DNA of 64,000 bases. Source: Ralstonia pickettii (GTDB lineage Bacteria; Pseudomonadota; Gammaproteobacteria; Burkholderiales; Burkholderiaceae). Location of the stretch: NCBI RefSeq assembly GCF_000607165.1, contig NZ_JFZG01000008.1, positions 496,001 through 560,000 on the forward strand, in the 5' to 3' direction. The translations under genes were made by a program, and so were the position numbers. This document shows positions 8,527 through 17,311 of the stretch, one piece after another (the stretch's first letter is position 1; every line of letters begins with the position of its first letter). Under the pieces are notes generated by a model that worked only from the letters and a program-made list of their open reading frames with translations, was not told where the DNA came from and made no database searches.

Positions 8527-8877
8527 ATGCAGATCTACCACAACCCCCGCTGCTCCAAATCCCGCGCCGCCCTCGAACAAGCGCAATCCTTTACCGCAAA
8601 AAACGGAGAACAACTCGACGTCATCGAATACCTGACGACGCCACCCACGCTGGCTGACCTCAAGAAGCTCGCAGCGCAACTCGACACACCGCTGCGTAGC
8701 CTGATCCGCGAGAACGAAGACGAGTACGCGCAGCTCAATCTGGCCGATGCCTCGGACGACGCGCTGCTCAAGGCCATCGCAGCACATCCGAAGCTGCTGC
8801 AGCGTCCGGTGCTCGTTCGCAACGGCCGCGCCACCATCGGTCGCACGCCCGAGGCGCTCGACGCGTTTCTGAAGTAA
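8527..8877 (+). CDS. arsC: ArsC-family arsenate reductase-like protein
   Basis: 116 residues, the glutaredoxin-coupled ArsC fold. The catalytic Cys is at residue 9 in YHNPRCSKSRAAL. Downstream landmarks are VIEYLTTPPT, LIRENEDEY (first Arg) and RPVLVRNGRATIGRTPE (further Arg residues), matching the arsenate-binding arginines of the family. No arsR, arsB or arsH is nearby, so it may be a housekeeping paralogue rather than part of an arsenic operon. Confidence 0.85.
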   Translation: MQIYHNPRCSKSRAALEQAQSFTAKNGEQLDVIEYLTTPPTLADLKKLAAQLDTPLRSLIRENEDEYAQLNLADASDDALLKAIAAHPKLLQRPVLVRNGRATIGRTPEALDAFLK

Positions 8878-8897
8878 TTCACCACGGCCCACAAAGT

Positions 8898-8934
8898 TGA
8901 ACGGCCTGCCGATTTCCATCGGACAGGCCGTTCA
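8898..8934. terminator. Bidirectional hairpin between convergent genes
   Basis: Near-perfect long hairpin: TGAACGGCCTG (8898-8908) plus CCGAT pairs with ATCGG plus CAGGCCGTTCA (8924-8934), one unpaired A, four-base loop. It lies between arsC (rightward) and the small gene at 9003-9269 (leftward). It lacks a U-tract on either side, so its efficiency is uncertain. Confidence 0.6.
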
Positions 8935-9002
8935 GGGGTGGCCGTATCTCGCTTTGCGCGAGGGCCGGGGCTGCGTCCGTCAAGACGCGCAAGGGCACCG
9001 GT

Positions 9003-9269
9003 TTATTCCAGGCCCATCCATCGGGCCATTTCTGACCCGAAGCCAACTGCCAGCAGGGCGGCAAGCACCACTGCCAGCGCCGCCGCGGTCGAGACCATGG
9101 CGACTTTCATGACGTCTGCGTCGTGGTGTGCGTTGCTGTGCGTGTGATGCAGATGCTGCGCACGCATGCTCAACGGAACCGCCTTCGCAGATGATTTGCG
9201 ATGCCAATGCAAGCGCTCCGTCATCGCTCGCAAGTGTTGCGTGTCAAACGCGTCACGGGAAAATCGCAT
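9003..9269 (-). CDS. Small membrane protein of unknown function
   Basis: 88 residues from the ATG at 9269, which follows a strong GGGAGGT site. The first 55 residues are soluble and His-rich (MRAQHLHHTHSNAHHDAD). One membrane helix follows near the C-terminus (VAMVSTAAALAVVLAALLAV), and the protein ends GSEMARWMGLE. The His cluster could bind metal, but this is only a suggestion. No family recognised. Confidence 0.6.
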   Translation of the reverse strand: MRFSRDAFDTQHLRAMTERLHWHRKSSAKAVPLSMRAQHLHHTHSNAHHDADVMKVAMVSTAAALAVVLAALLAVGFGSEMARWMGLE

Positions 9270-9543
9270 CGCGGTACCTCCCCGTTGTTGGCTGATAGCC
9301 GACGCCGGCACGCACCGGCGTCGGGGGCACGTGCGGCCCGAAAACGATACGGCAAGCAAATGGCGTATGCGAGTGGCTTTGCTTGTCGGCGCCGGGTGGC
9401 GCAGTCGTCTGGTCGCTCGCACAAGCCCAGCGTAGACGGGGGTTTGCGGCGCCGCAAGTTGCGTTGCGGCATGGTGCGCGCATCACGCGGGCAAGAGGCA
9501 AACCGCGTGCGGGTCTTCGCCAACTGCGTGATGTGCGCGGCGC

Positions 9544-10275
9544 TCAATCCTGAGCAGATTGGTGGGGCATTTGTGCGGCGGCGCGCTCGGCTTCGCGCTT
9601 GCGCAGTTCGGCCAGCATGTTGCAGAAGAGCGTGCCTTGCTCCTTTGCGTCATCCAGCGCGATATGCGTATGGGGCAGCGGGTCGTGCCAGTGCTCGGGA
9701 AAAGCCGCTTTGACGTTGCGCCGATACGGCATGCCCGTGAGCGCAAAGGCCAGCGTCTTGATGTCGAGCGCCGCCCAGCCAAACGGCGAGCGCCCGGCAA
9801 AACGCATCATGTACCAGAACATGAACGTGAAATCGAAGCCGGCTGGAAACGCCACGAACACGGGCTTGCCGGGCAGACTCTCGACCCATTCCACGTAACG
9901 CGGCAGGGCCACCTCGGGCGCTTCGAGGTTGGCGCGGCACGCAGTCCACGCCTCGGGCTGCGTTTTCCACCATTGCATCTGGATCGGATGGCCTTCGGCG
10001 CCGGGCAGCGTTTGCAGGTTCGCTTCAAACGTGCCGACGAGCGTCTTGTCGGCCAGGTACGCCGCGCTGGCGAAGCTCAGCATCGAATGCGGGCCGGGGA
10101 TGGGGCCGTCGGCCTCGATGTCGGTGCTGACGTAGATTTCGGGCCGCGTGTCGGGCGGTTGGTTGCCGCGCTTGCGGCGGGGCTTGTCCGCCGGCGCAGC
10201 GGGCGCGCTGTCGGCGAAGGGGTCGTCGCTCTCGTTGGCGCTGTCCTTGGCGCTGTCGTTGGTGGTCCCGCTCAT
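9544..10275 (-). CDS. DnaQ-like 3'-5' exonuclease family protein
   Basis: 243 residues. After a disordered, Asp/Ala/Pro-rich N-terminus of about 45 residues, the DEDD fold begins with [20 protein letters not shown] (first acidic pair). Later landmarks are [20 protein letters not shown] and the last motif [11 protein letters not shown]. It fits the 3'-5' exoribonuclease/exonuclease family. The substrate cannot be read from sequence. Its start overlaps the stop of the MBL gene upstream (ATGA), so the two are translationally coupled. Confidence 0.8.
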   Translation of the reverse strand: MSGTTNDSAKDSANESDDPFADSAPAAPADKPRRKRGNQPPDTRPEIYVSTDIEADGPIPGPHSMLSFASAAYLADKTLVGTFEANLQTLPGAEGHPIQMQWWKTQPEAWTACRANLEAPEVALPRYVEWVESLPGKPVFVAFPAGFDFTFMFWYMMRFAGRSPFGWAALDIKTLAFALTGMPYRRNVKAAFPEHWHDPLPHTHIALDDAKEQGTLFCNMLAELRKREAERAAAQMPHQSAQD

Positions 10276-10928
10276 GCTGAGCCTTCGTTGGCAAACAGGC
10301 GATCGGCGACGTACGGGTTGCTGGCACGCTCCTCACCAAAAGTCGAGACTGGTCCATGGCCCGGCACAAACGTGACGTCGTCGCCGAGCGGCCAGAGCTT
10401 GGTGCGGATCGCGTTGATCAGGTCTGCATGGTTGCCGCGCGGGAAATCCGTGCGGCCGATCGACCCCGCGAACAGCACGTCGCCAACGATGGCAACGCGA
10501 TCTTCCGCGCTGAAGAACACCACGTGACCGGGTGTGTGGCCAGGGCAGTGGAACACCTGCAGCGTGCGGCCGGCGGCTTCCACGGTGTCGCCGTCTTCCA
10601 GCCAGCGGTCGGGCACGAACGCCTTGGCGGGCGGGAACCCAAAGCGCTGGCTCTGCATCGGCAGCTGATCGATCCAGAACGCCTCATCCTTCTGCGGCCC
10701 TTCGATGGGCACGCCAAGCTGCGTGCGCAGGGCATCGGCGGCGGCGCAGTGGTCGACGTGGCCATGCGTGAGCAGGATTTTTTCGATGCGCGCGCCGTGC
10801 TGCTGGGCGGCGGCCAGGATGCGTTCGATATCGCCGCCCGGATCGGTGACGGCGGCAGCACCATCGTCGCCAATCAGCAGCGTGCAGTTCTGTTCAAACG
10901 GCGTAACGGGGACGACAACGACTTTCAT
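10272..10928 (-). CDS. MBL-fold hydrolase, glyoxalase II-like (YcbL type)
   Basis: 218 residues from the ATG at 10928; an upstream ATG at 10952 would add eight residues. Metallo-beta-lactamase motifs are [11 protein letters not shown] (HxHxDH), [26 protein letters not shown] and [14 protein letters not shown]. This is the single-domain glyoxalase-II-like group, which hydrolyses thioesters; the physiological thioester is unknown. It is coupled to the exonuclease gene at 9544-10275. Confidence 0.88.
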   Translation of the reverse strand: MKVVVVPVTPFEQNCTLLIGDDGAAAVTDPGGDIERILAAAQQHGARIEKILLTHGHVDHCAAADALRTQLGVPIEGPQKDEAFWIDQLPMQSQRFGFPPAKAFVPDRWLEDGDTVEAAGRTLQVFHCPGHTPGHVVFFSAEDRVAIVGDVLFAGSIGRTDFPRGNHADLINAIRTKLWPLGDDVTFVPGHGPVSTFGEERASNPYVADRLFANEGSA

Positions 10929-11129
10929 GTGATCTTGTGTGCGCATTTGCACATGGCAGGGATAACCCGATTGTATCGGCCCGAGCCCGCGCCAGCACTG
11001 GGCTCGCGGGGTGTGCTGTTACATCAGAAAGAAAATATTACAAAATTGATGTGAGATGACAGCATGATGGGATCGTTTTAATAGGAAATGTAAATAATCG
11101 ATCGAAGCATGCATGTTAGACTCGCGGCC

Positions 11130-11861
11130 ATGCTTAAGTTGACCCCCCTCAATTCCAGCCGTTCGGCCGGCCGCACGCTGCGTGCCTGGCTGACGCATGG
11201 CACCGCGCTGCTGGTGCTGGCGGGCTGTGCCGCCATTCCTGGCGAGCCGCCCGTGGGTGGGCAATCCGGTCTCCAGGCCAGCAAGCCTGCAGCGCCCGCG
11301 CTGAAGGTTGCCGACCCGCGCGACAACCCCGATGCCTGGGGCACGCTGTCGTTCCGTGGCGTGCCGGATTCGAGCAGCCTCAAGCTCGACGAGAACACCG
11401 ATACGAGCCCCGGCCTGCGCGCCGACCTCGGCACGTTCGAACAGCGCGGCCTGGCCTCCTGGTACGGCCGCGGCTTCCACGGCCGCCGCACCGCCAGCGG
11501 CGAGCGCTTCAACATGAACGCCTTCACGGTGGCGCATCCGTCGCTGCCGCTACAGAGCTGGGTGCTGGTGCGTAACCTCGCCAACGACCGCGTGGTCGTA
11601 GCCAAGGTGACGGATCGCGGCCCGTACTATGGCAAGCGCATCCTCGACATGTCGTATGCCGCAGCCAAGCGACTCGACTTCGTCAAGCGCGGTTCGACGC
11701 AGGTGGAAATCCGCCGCCTGTCGCGCGCTGAAGTCGAAGCGCTGCGTCCTGAGCTGACGCAAACCGATGTCGCCAGCAACGATGGCGATGCCGATGTGGG
11801 CGGTGACGAGCCCGCACCGGTCAAGAAGAAGGCGATCAAGCGTCGCGCCAAGCGCCGCTGA
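11130..11861 (+). CDS. rlpA: RlpA-family septal lytic transglycosylase-like lipoprotein
   Basis: 243 residues from the ATG at 11130; the ATG at 11109 is also possible. A lipoprotein signal ends in LVLAGC, giving an outer-membrane lipid anchor. The double-psi beta-barrel spans roughly residues 105-195, with GLASWYGRGFHGRRTASGERF, VRNLANDRVVVAKVTDRGPY and LDMSYAAAKRLDF. RlpA acts on denuded glycan strands at the septum. There is no SPOR domain; instead there is a short basic tail (KKKAIKRRAKRR). Confidence 0.88.
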   Translation: MLKLTPLNSSRSAGRTLRAWLTHGTALLVLAGCAAIPGEPPVGGQSGLQASKPAAPALKVADPRDNPDAWGTLSFRGVPDSSSLKLDENTDTSPGLRADLGTFEQRGLASWYGRGFHGRRTASGERFNMNAFTVAHPSLPLQSWVLVRNLANDRVVVAKVTDRGPYYGKRILDMSYAAAKRLDFVKRGSTQVEIRRLSRAEVEALRPELTQTDVASNDGDADVGGDEPAPVKKKAIKRRAKRR

Positions 11862-11887
11862 GCCGCTGAATCAACCGCCTTCCTGCC

Positions 11888-12790
11888 TCAGTCCTTCCCT
11901 TCGTTTTTCAGCGCCAGCGCGCTCTGATACAGCGTGTCGACCGACGCGCCCGTAATCGCGCCCGCCAGCTTGGCAGCGCGCTTGGCGGGCAGCTCGGCCA
12001 ACAGCAGACGCAACACCTGATCCGCCGCCATCGCGGTCGGTGCCGCGTCCTGCGCGCCTGCGCCTTCCACCACCAACACGAATTCGCCCTTGCCGTGCGT
12101 GGCATCGGCGGCAAGCCATGCAGGTGCCTGCGCAGCAGGCAGCACGACGATCTGCTCAAACAGCTTGGTCAACTCGCGCCCGATCAGGATGCGTCGCGCG
12201 GGCAAGTGCTCGGCCAACGCGGCGAGTGTGGCCTCAATGCGATGCGGTGCCTCGTACAGAACCCATGCCGGCCCGTGCGCCGCCCATTGGCGGATGGCCG
12301 CATCGCGTTGCCCGGCCTTGGGCGGCAGGAAGCCGACAAAGGTGAACTGCCCCTCCGACGTGTCCAGCAATTCGCCCGCGGCGGAAAGCGCCGTCACCGC
12401 GGCGCTGGCGCCCGGCAGCGGAATCACGCGCTGGCCCGCCGCGCGCACCGCCTCGACAATGCGCGAGCCCGGGTCCGATACGCCGGGCGTGCCCGCATCG
12501 GACACATAGGCGATGCGCTCGCCCTGCGCCAAGCGCGCGACGATGCGTGCAGCGGCTTCTCGCTCGTTGTGCTGGTGCGCCGCGAGCATCGGTCGCGACA
12601 GCCCCAGCCGATTGAGCAGTTGCCCGGTGTTGCGCGTGTCTTCGCAGGCCACCGCGTCGACGAGGCCCAGCACGTAGCGCGCCCGCAGCGACACATCGGC
12701 AGCGTTCCCGATGGGGGTGGCCACCACATATAATGCGCCGGCGGGATAGTGCTGGTCATGCGCCAGCAGGGTCCAGTCAGGATCACTCAC
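11888..12790 (-). CDS. rsmI: 16S rRNA 2'-O-methyltransferase RsmI (C1402)
   Basis: 300 residues from a GTG at 12790, preceded by GAGAAG. This start places GALYVVATPIGNAADVSLRA about 15 residues in, as in the family. Other landmarks are ACEDTRNTGQLL, YVSDAGTPGVSDPG, IPLPGASAAVTALSAAG and VLYEAPHRI. RsmI methylates the ribose of C1402 in the ribosomal P site with SAM. The frame stays open further upstream but only through the structured element at 12810-13074, so the longer start is rejected. Confidence 0.93.
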   Translation of the reverse strand: MSDPDWTLLAHDQHYPAGALYVVATPIGNAADVSLRARYVLGLVDAVACEDTRNTGQLLNRLGLSRPMLAAHQHNEREAAARIVARLAQGERIAYVSDAGTPGVSDPGSRIVEAVRAAGQRVIPLPGASAAVTALSAAGELLDTSEGQFTFVGFLPPKAGQRDAAIRQWAAHGPAWVLYEAPHRIEATLAALAEHLPARRILIGRELTKLFEQIVVLPAAQAPAWLAADATHGKGEFVLVVEGAGAQDAAPTAMAADQVLRLLLAELPAKRAAKLAGAITGASVDTLYQSALALKNEGKD

Positions 12791-12809
12791 GAGAACTTCT
12801 CTCAGTTTG

Positions 12810-13074
12810 GGCCTGTCTTCATATAAAACGTACGCGCGTTGACCCAAGCCGGGGTCAGATACGCGAAGGGTACCGCCGCAAAGGGTTATTCCCTTTGCAA
12901 GGTGCCCGACAAAGTAGATGGCCCCGGCTTGGGTCAACCCGGAGGGCAAGGGGAATTTGGGTTACACGGCGTTGTTGCAGCCGGCTTGCTTGGAACGACC
13001 AAGCGGCGCCGGCCGCGCCGAGCCCTGCGGCCCAGATTCCCCTTGCGCGCGCACGTTTCATATGAAGACAGGCC
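12810..13074. other. Three-way-junction inverted-repeat element between rsmI and yraN
   Basis: The 265-base block closes on itself. The outer arms 12810-12838 and 13046-13074 pair over 29 positions with two A/C oppositions that become G-U on the minus strand. Inside are two abutting arms of 101 bases each. Arm A (12838-12938) starts with the stem TTGACCCAAGCCGGGG/CCCCGGCTTGGGTCAA and ends in GCAAAGGG/CCCTTTGC around TTATT. Arm B (12946-13046) starts with a 16-position stem, GCAAGGGGAATTTGGG against CCCAGATTCCCCTTGC. There is no gene inside. It is either a structured leader RNA, a MITE-like element or a DNA cruciform; the strand is undecided. Confidence 0.75.
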
Positions 13075-13091
13075 TTAGGTTTAAACCGCAC

Positions 13092-13469
13092 ATGCATGCG
13101 CCGCAGACCATCACAGCCGCCACCGGTGAAGCCGGTGAAGACCGTGCGCTGCGCTACCTGCAGGCGCGCGGGCTGGCGGTGGTCAGCCGCAATTATCGCT
13201 GCAAGGGCGGTGAGATCGATCTGGTGATGCGCGATGCGGCCGGCGCGCTCGTGTTTGTCGAGGTGCGTGCCCGCGTGGCGCGCTCCGCGCAGCGTTTTGG
13301 CGGGGCGGCCGCGAGCGTCACGCCCGCCAAGCAGCGTCGCCTGATTGCTGCGGCCGAAGATTTTCTCGCGCGGCAGGCTGAAGACGTGCCCGCCTGCCGT
13401 TTTGACGTTATCGCCATCGATGGTGCGCGTATCGAATGGATGCGCGATGCCTTCGGTGCCGACGCCTAA
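13092..13469 (+). CDS. yraN: YraN/UPF0102 endonuclease-like protein
   Basis: 125 residues from the ATG at 13092; an in-frame ATG at 13062 lies inside the inverted repeat. YraN hallmarks are [35 protein letters not shown] and [20 protein letters not shown], the E-D-ExK layout of a restriction-endonuclease-like fold. The biological role is not firmly known. It pairs divergently with rsmI, a common arrangement. Confidence 0.92.
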   Translation: MHAPQTITAATGEAGEDRALRYLQARGLAVVSRNYRCKGGEIDLVMRDAAGALVFVEVRARVARSAQRFGGAAASVTPAKQRRLIAAAEDFLARQAEDVPACRFDVIAIDGARIEWMRDAFGADA

Positions 13470-13520
13470 ACCTCGCATGAACCTCGCTCTTCTTTCTTCC
13501 GGACTTCATTCAAGGACAGC

Positions 13521-14339
13521 ATGAAACTCTCGTCGCCTACGTTTGCCCGCTTCCGTCACACGGTCAAGCGCACCGCCGTGCTGGCCGCTCTGGCCGGCAT
13601 TACCGCAACGCAGTTGACCGCCTGCTTCCCGCTGTTTGCCGGCGCCGTGGCCGGCGGCGTGGCGCTCGCGACCGACCGCCGCCCGACCGCCACCCAGACC
13701 ATCGACCGCGGCCTGCAGATGGAAGCCGAGAACACGCTGATCTCGCGCTACGACGGCCGTGCCCACGTGAACGTGACGGTCTACAACCGCAAGGTCCTGC
13801 TGACCGGCGAGGCCGGCACCGAGCAGACCAAGCAGGAGATCGGCCAATACGCACAGAAGCTGCAGAACGCGCGTGAGGTCGTCAACGAGATCGTGGTGAC
13901 GCCGGTGTCGAGCACCTTCGGCTCGCGCACCAACGATACGTACATCACCACCAAGGTGAAGAGCGTGCTGGCCGGCACGGAAGGCGTGCCCTGGAACTCC
14001 ATCAAGGTGACGACCGAAGCACAGACCGTCTTCCTGATGGGCGTGGTAACCGAGGCCGAAGGCAACAAGGCCACCGAAGCCGTGCGCACGGTGGGCGGCG
14101 TGAACAAGGTCGTCAAGGTGTTCGACTACGTGAGCGAAGACGAGCGCAAGCGCCTGGACGCCAATGCCACGTCGACCAACGCGTCGACGGCGCCTGATGC
14201 GTCGCAAGGCACCCCGGCGCCGGCGCAAGGTACGCCGACGGCCACGCAGGCCCCGGCACCCGTCACATCGGCCTCGCCTGGCGTGACCGTGTCGCCGACC
14301 AACTCGCCGGCGCTGCCGCCGGGCAAGCAATTGCCGTAA
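13521..14339 (+). CDS. BON-domain lipoprotein/periplasmic protein (YraP/OsmY type)
   Basis: 272 residues. The signal region ends in TQLTACF, a possible lipobox. Two BON domains follow (about residues 60-130 and 135-210), with VNVTVYNRKVLLTGEA and IKVTTEAQTVFLMGVVTEAE each followed by a VGGVNKVV-type turn. The last 60 residues are low-complexity Ala/Pro/Thr/Ser. BON proteins bind phospholipid and maintain the outer membrane. It is 51 bases after yraN; no SIS-domain (DiaA/GmhA-like) gene sits between them. Confidence 0.85.
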   Translation: MKLSSPTFARFRHTVKRTAVLAALAGITATQLTACFPLFAGAVAGGVALATDRRPTATQTIDRGLQMEAENTLISRYDGRAHVNVTVYNRKVLLTGEAGTEQTKQEIGQYAQKLQNAREVVNEIVVTPVSSTFGSRTNDTYITTKVKSVLAGTEGVPWNSIKVTTEAQTVFLMGVVTEAEGNKATEAVRTVGGVNKVVKVFDYVSEDERKRLDANATSTNASTAPDASQGTPAPAQGTPTATQAPAPVTSASPGVTVSPTNSPALPPGKQLP

Positions 14340-14367
14340 GCCACGTCCGCAACATCGCCTCGCAAGG

Positions 14368-14394
14368 AACGCAGCCACCGTGCTGCGTTTTTTG
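14368..14394 (+). terminator. Rho-independent terminator after the BON gene
   Basis: AACGCAGC (14368-14375) pairs with GCTGCGTT (14382-14389) around a six-base loop and is followed by a run of T. It lies 28 bases after the stop. Confidence 0.85.
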
Positions 14395-14472
14395 TTGGCT
14401 GCGCGCATCACAGGGCACATGGCAGGCCGTGCGTGTTAGCGTATGACGCTTCCGCGACTTCGCAGCCCCCCG

Positions 14473-14829
14473 ATGCCCGTCGTCCACCGCCTTGCCACCG
14501 CAGCATTGCTTGCGACGCTGCTTACTGCCCCTGTGCCCGATATGGCCCATGCGGCTGATCGCCCGCCCACCAATCTGCAAGCCCGCACCTGGGCCGCCAC
14601 GTGCGCAAGCTGCCATCACGCCGATACCGCGCCCGGTGCCAAGCTCCCTGCGCAGACGTTGCTACCGCTCGCAGGCCGCTCGCAGGCCGAGCTGATCGAC
14701 GCGATGCAGGCATTCCGCAACGGCACGCGTCCGGCCACGGTGATGGGCCAGATCGCTCGCGGTTACGACGATGCGCAGATCGTTGCCATTGCCGGCTGGC
14801 TGTCGCGCCAATCGCAGGAGGCGCCATGA
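14473..14829 (+). CDS. c-type cytochrome subunit of a flavocytochrome c (FccA/SoxE-like)
   Basis: 118 residues from the ATG at 14473; the ATG at 14443 is an alternative. A cleavable signal ends near DMAHA. A single heme-binding CASCH lies about 40 residues in, with a later Met in TVMGQIARGYDDAQI as the likely distal ligand. It overlaps the flavoprotein gene by ATGA, which is the arrangement of sulfide:cytochrome c oxidoreductase, so it probably passes electrons from the flavoprotein to the respiratory chain in the periplasm. Confidence 0.8.
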   Translation: MPVVHRLATAALLATLLTAPVPDMAHAADRPPTNLQARTWAATCASCHHADTAPGAKLPAQTLLPLAGRSQAELIDAMQAFRNGTRPATVMGQIARGYDDAQIVAIAGWLSRQSQEAP

Positions 14830-16118
14830 GTGAATCGCTGCGCAAGGATCGACGCGCAGTCTTGCGCGCGCTTGGGGTGTCCGCGCTGGCCGGGCCGCTG
14901 GCCGCATGTGCATCGCTGTCGGGTGTGCGCAATGCGCGCGTTGTAGTGGTTGGCGGCGGGTATGGCGGTGCGACGGCAGCCAAGTATGTGCGCGTGTTTT
15001 CCGGTGGCCATGTCGACGTGACGCTGGTTGAGCCGAACGCCGCGTTCGTCTCGTGCCCGCTGTCGAATCTCGTGCTGTCGGGCGACCGCGACATGGCTTC
15101 GATCACCGTGCCGTATGACGCGCTGGTTGAGCGCCACGGCGTGCGGTGGGTGCGCGATCGCGTATCGGCCATCGACCTTGGCGCAAAGCAGGTGCGGCTG
15201 ACCGGCGGCGGCACGCTCGATTACGACCGGCTGATCCTCTCCCCCGGTATCGACTTCGTGCCGGGAGCAATCCCGGGTCTCGCCAATGCGGGCACTGCCG
15301 CGCAGGCGCCGCACGCATGGAAGGCCGGCATGCAGACGCTGGCGTTGCGCCATCGGCTCGAAGCCATGCCCAACGGCGGCACGGTGGCGATCAGCATTCC
15401 GCTGGCGCCGTACCGCTGCCCGCCCGCGCCATACGAGCGCGCGTGCCTGATCGCCCATTGGCTGCAGCGCGCCAAGCCGGATTCGCGCGTGCTCATCCTC
15501 GATGCCAACGACGACGTCACCTCCAAAGGTGCGCTGTTCAAGCGCGTGTGGGCCGAACGTTATCCACAGCACATTGAATATCGCCCGCAATACAACGCCG
15601 TCGACATCGATGCCACGGGCCGCGTGCTCAAGTTCGATGTTCAAGACGACGTGCAGGCCGATGTCGTCAACCTGATCCCGCCGCAGCGTGCCGGCGCGAT
15701 TGCCGTGCAAGCCGGGTTGGCGACGGCCAACGGGCGCTGGTGCGAGGTGGACTTCCTCTCGTTCGAATCGAAGGTGGCGCCGGGCGTGCATGTGATTGGC
15801 GATGCCATCCAGACCGCGCCGCTGATGCCCAAGTCGGGCCACATGGCCAACCAGCACGGCAAGGTGGCCGCCGCCGCCGTGGTCGCGATGCTGGCCGGCC
15901 ACGCGCCCGATGCATCACCGCTGTACACCAACACCTGTTACAGCTTTGCCACCCCGGAAGAGGCGATGCACGTGGCGACCGTGCACCGCTACGACGCGGC
16001 GGAGCACACCATGGTGACCGTGCCCGGCGCCGGCGGGCTTTCCGAGGCGCCTTCCGCAGCGGAGGGCAAGCTGGCGCAGGGCTGGAGCCGCGCCATCTGG
16101 TCGGACGTGCTCGGTTGA
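14826..16118 (+). CDS. Flavocytochrome c sulfide dehydrogenase flavoprotein (FccB/SoxF-like)
   Basis: 430 residues. The N-terminus has a twin-arginine-type signal (RKDRRAVLRALGVSALAGPL). A dinucleotide fold follows (ARVVVVGGGYGGATAAKYVR), then FVSCPLSNLVLSG and YRCPPAPYERACL, whose cysteines match the redox-active pair of the family, and GVHVIGDAIQTAPLMPKSG near the FAD end. The last about 80 residues are the Fcc C-terminal domain. It oxidises sulfide or a related reduced sulfur species in the periplasm and hands electrons to the cytochrome subunit encoded just upstream. Confidence 0.88.
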   Translation: MSESLRKDRRAVLRALGVSALAGPLAACASLSGVRNARVVVVGGGYGGATAAKYVRVFSGGHVDVTLVEPNAAFVSCPLSNLVLSGDRDMASITVPYDALVERHGVRWVRDRVSAIDLGAKQVRLTGGGTLDYDRLILSPGIDFVPGAIPGLANAGTAAQAPHAWKAGMQTLALRHRLEAMPNGGTVAISIPLAPYRCPPAPYERACLIAHWLQRAKPDSRVLILDANDDVTSKGALFKRVWAERYPQHIEYRPQYNAVDIDATGRVLKFDVQDDVQADVVNLIPPQRAGAIAVQAGLATANGRWCEVDFLSFESKVAPGVHVIGDAIQTAPLMPKSGHMANQHGKVAAAAVVAMLAGHAPDASPLYTNTCYSFATPEEAMHVATVHRYDAAEHTMVTVPGAGGLSEAPSAAEGKLAQGWSRAIWSDVLG

Positions 16119-16255
16119 ATGTGAGGCTGAAGGTGACGCAGAAGGTGAGGCCCCGGGCACAAACAATGCGCAAGATTGTGCAAGTCGTGTAAGCGGCCCG
16201 CGCCTACAGTGCGTCATCTGGCCGCACGGGCGGCCGTCCGAACCTTCCGATCATC

Positions 16256-17143
16256 ATGTCTCCCAAGGATCTGCTGCTGGCCCTGACCGTTGTGCTGGTG
16301 TGGGGCGTCAACTTCGTCGTCATCAAGGTGGGCCTGCATGGCGTGCCGCCTATGCTCCTGGGTGCGCTGCGCTTTGCGCTGGTCGCGTTTCCGGCCGTGC
16401 TGTTCGTGCCACGCCCCAAGATCGCGCTCAAGTGGCTGGTCGCCTATGGCGCCACGATCAGCTTCGGGCAGTTCGCGTTCCTGTTCTCCGCCATGTATGT
16501 GGGCATGCCGGCGGGGCTGGCCTCGCTGGTGCTGCAATCGCAGGCGTTCTTTACGCTGACGATTGCCGCCATCGTGCTGCGCGAGCCGATCCGCTGGTTC
16601 CATCTGGCGGGCATGGCGGTGGCGGCGGGCGGGCTGGCGATCATCGGCATGGCGGGTGGCGGCTCGGTCACGGGCATGACCACCGCCGGTTTCCTGCTGA
16701 CGCTGTGCGCGGCGTTTTCGTGGGCCAGCGGCAACATCGTCACCAAGCGGATCGGGCCAGTGAACGTGGTGAGCCTGGTGGTGTGGGGCGCCGCCATCCC
16801 GCCGATTCCGTTCTTCCTGCTGTCGTACTGGCTGGAGGGGCCGGAGCAGATTGCGCATAGCCTGGCGAACATCAGTGGGTCGAGCATCGGCGCGATCGTC
16901 TACCTGTCTTTTGGTGCCACCATCTTCGGCTACAGCCTGTGGAGCCGCCTGCTGGCGCGCTACGCAGCCAGCCAGGTCGCGCCGCTCACGCTGCTGGTGC
17001 CGGTGGTGGGGCTGGTGTCTGCCGCCGTGCTGCTGGGCGAGCGCCTCGTGCCCGCCCAATGGCTGGGCGGTGCGGTGGTGATGGCCGGGCTGCTGCTCAA
17101 CGTATTTGGCGGCCGGCTGGCGGCGCGGCGGGCGATGGCCTGA
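16256..17143 (+). CDS. EamA-type (DMT superfamily) transporter
   Basis: 295 residues with ten predicted membrane helices in two EamA repeats. The first begins ALTVVLVWGVNFVVIKVGL and the second begins GFLLTLCAAFSWASGNIVTK. Family members export amino acids or other metabolites. It sits between the fcc and sox genes on the same strand but with its own 137-base upstream gap and its own terminator, so a link to sulfur metabolism is only positional. Confidence 0.87.
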   Translation: MSPKDLLLALTVVLVWGVNFVVIKVGLHGVPPMLLGALRFALVAFPAVLFVPRPKIALKWLVAYGATISFGQFAFLFSAMYVGMPAGLASLVLQSQAFFTLTIAAIVLREPIRWFHLAGMAVAAGGLAIIGMAGGGSVTGMTTAGFLLTLCAAFSWASGNIVTKRIGPVNVVSLVVWGAAIPPIPFFLLSYWLEGPEQIAHSLANISGSSIGAIVYLSFGATIFGYSLWSRLLARYAASQVAPLTLLVPVVGLVSAAVLLGERLVPAQWLGGAVVMAGLLLNVFGGRLAARRAMA

Positions 17144-17162
17144 CGCCGCACCCCATCAGCAG

Positions 17163-17198
17163 CAAGCGCCCGGGCCGAAAGGTACCGGGCGTTTTGCT
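17163..17198 (+). terminator. Terminator after the EamA gene
   Basis: CGCCCGG (17167-17173) pairs with CCGGGCG (17185-17191), extended by AGCAA and TTGCT ends, followed by TTTT. It separates the EamA gene from the sox operon. Confidence 0.75.
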
Positions 17199-17311
17199 GT
17201 GGGGGCGACATAGGATTTGGCCTACTTCGGGCACAATACCGGGTCCAATCCCTACCCCTGCGACCATTGGCCCGCACACGCATGCGGGCAGCCTCGTCTT
17301 CTGGAGACCAC

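Noticed and set aside
8527-8877. Part of an arsenic resistance operon
   Set aside because: Only the ArsC-like gene is present; no arsR, acr3/arsB or arsH neighbours exist.
12790-12949. Longer N-terminus for RsmI
   Set aside because: The extra residues are encoded by the structured repeat element and do not resemble RsmI; the GTG at 12790 has a ribosome-binding site and fits the family start.
12810-13074. RNase P RNA gene
   Set aside because: The conserved GAGGAAAGTCCGGGC core and the other universal segments of rnpB are missing despite the strong folding.
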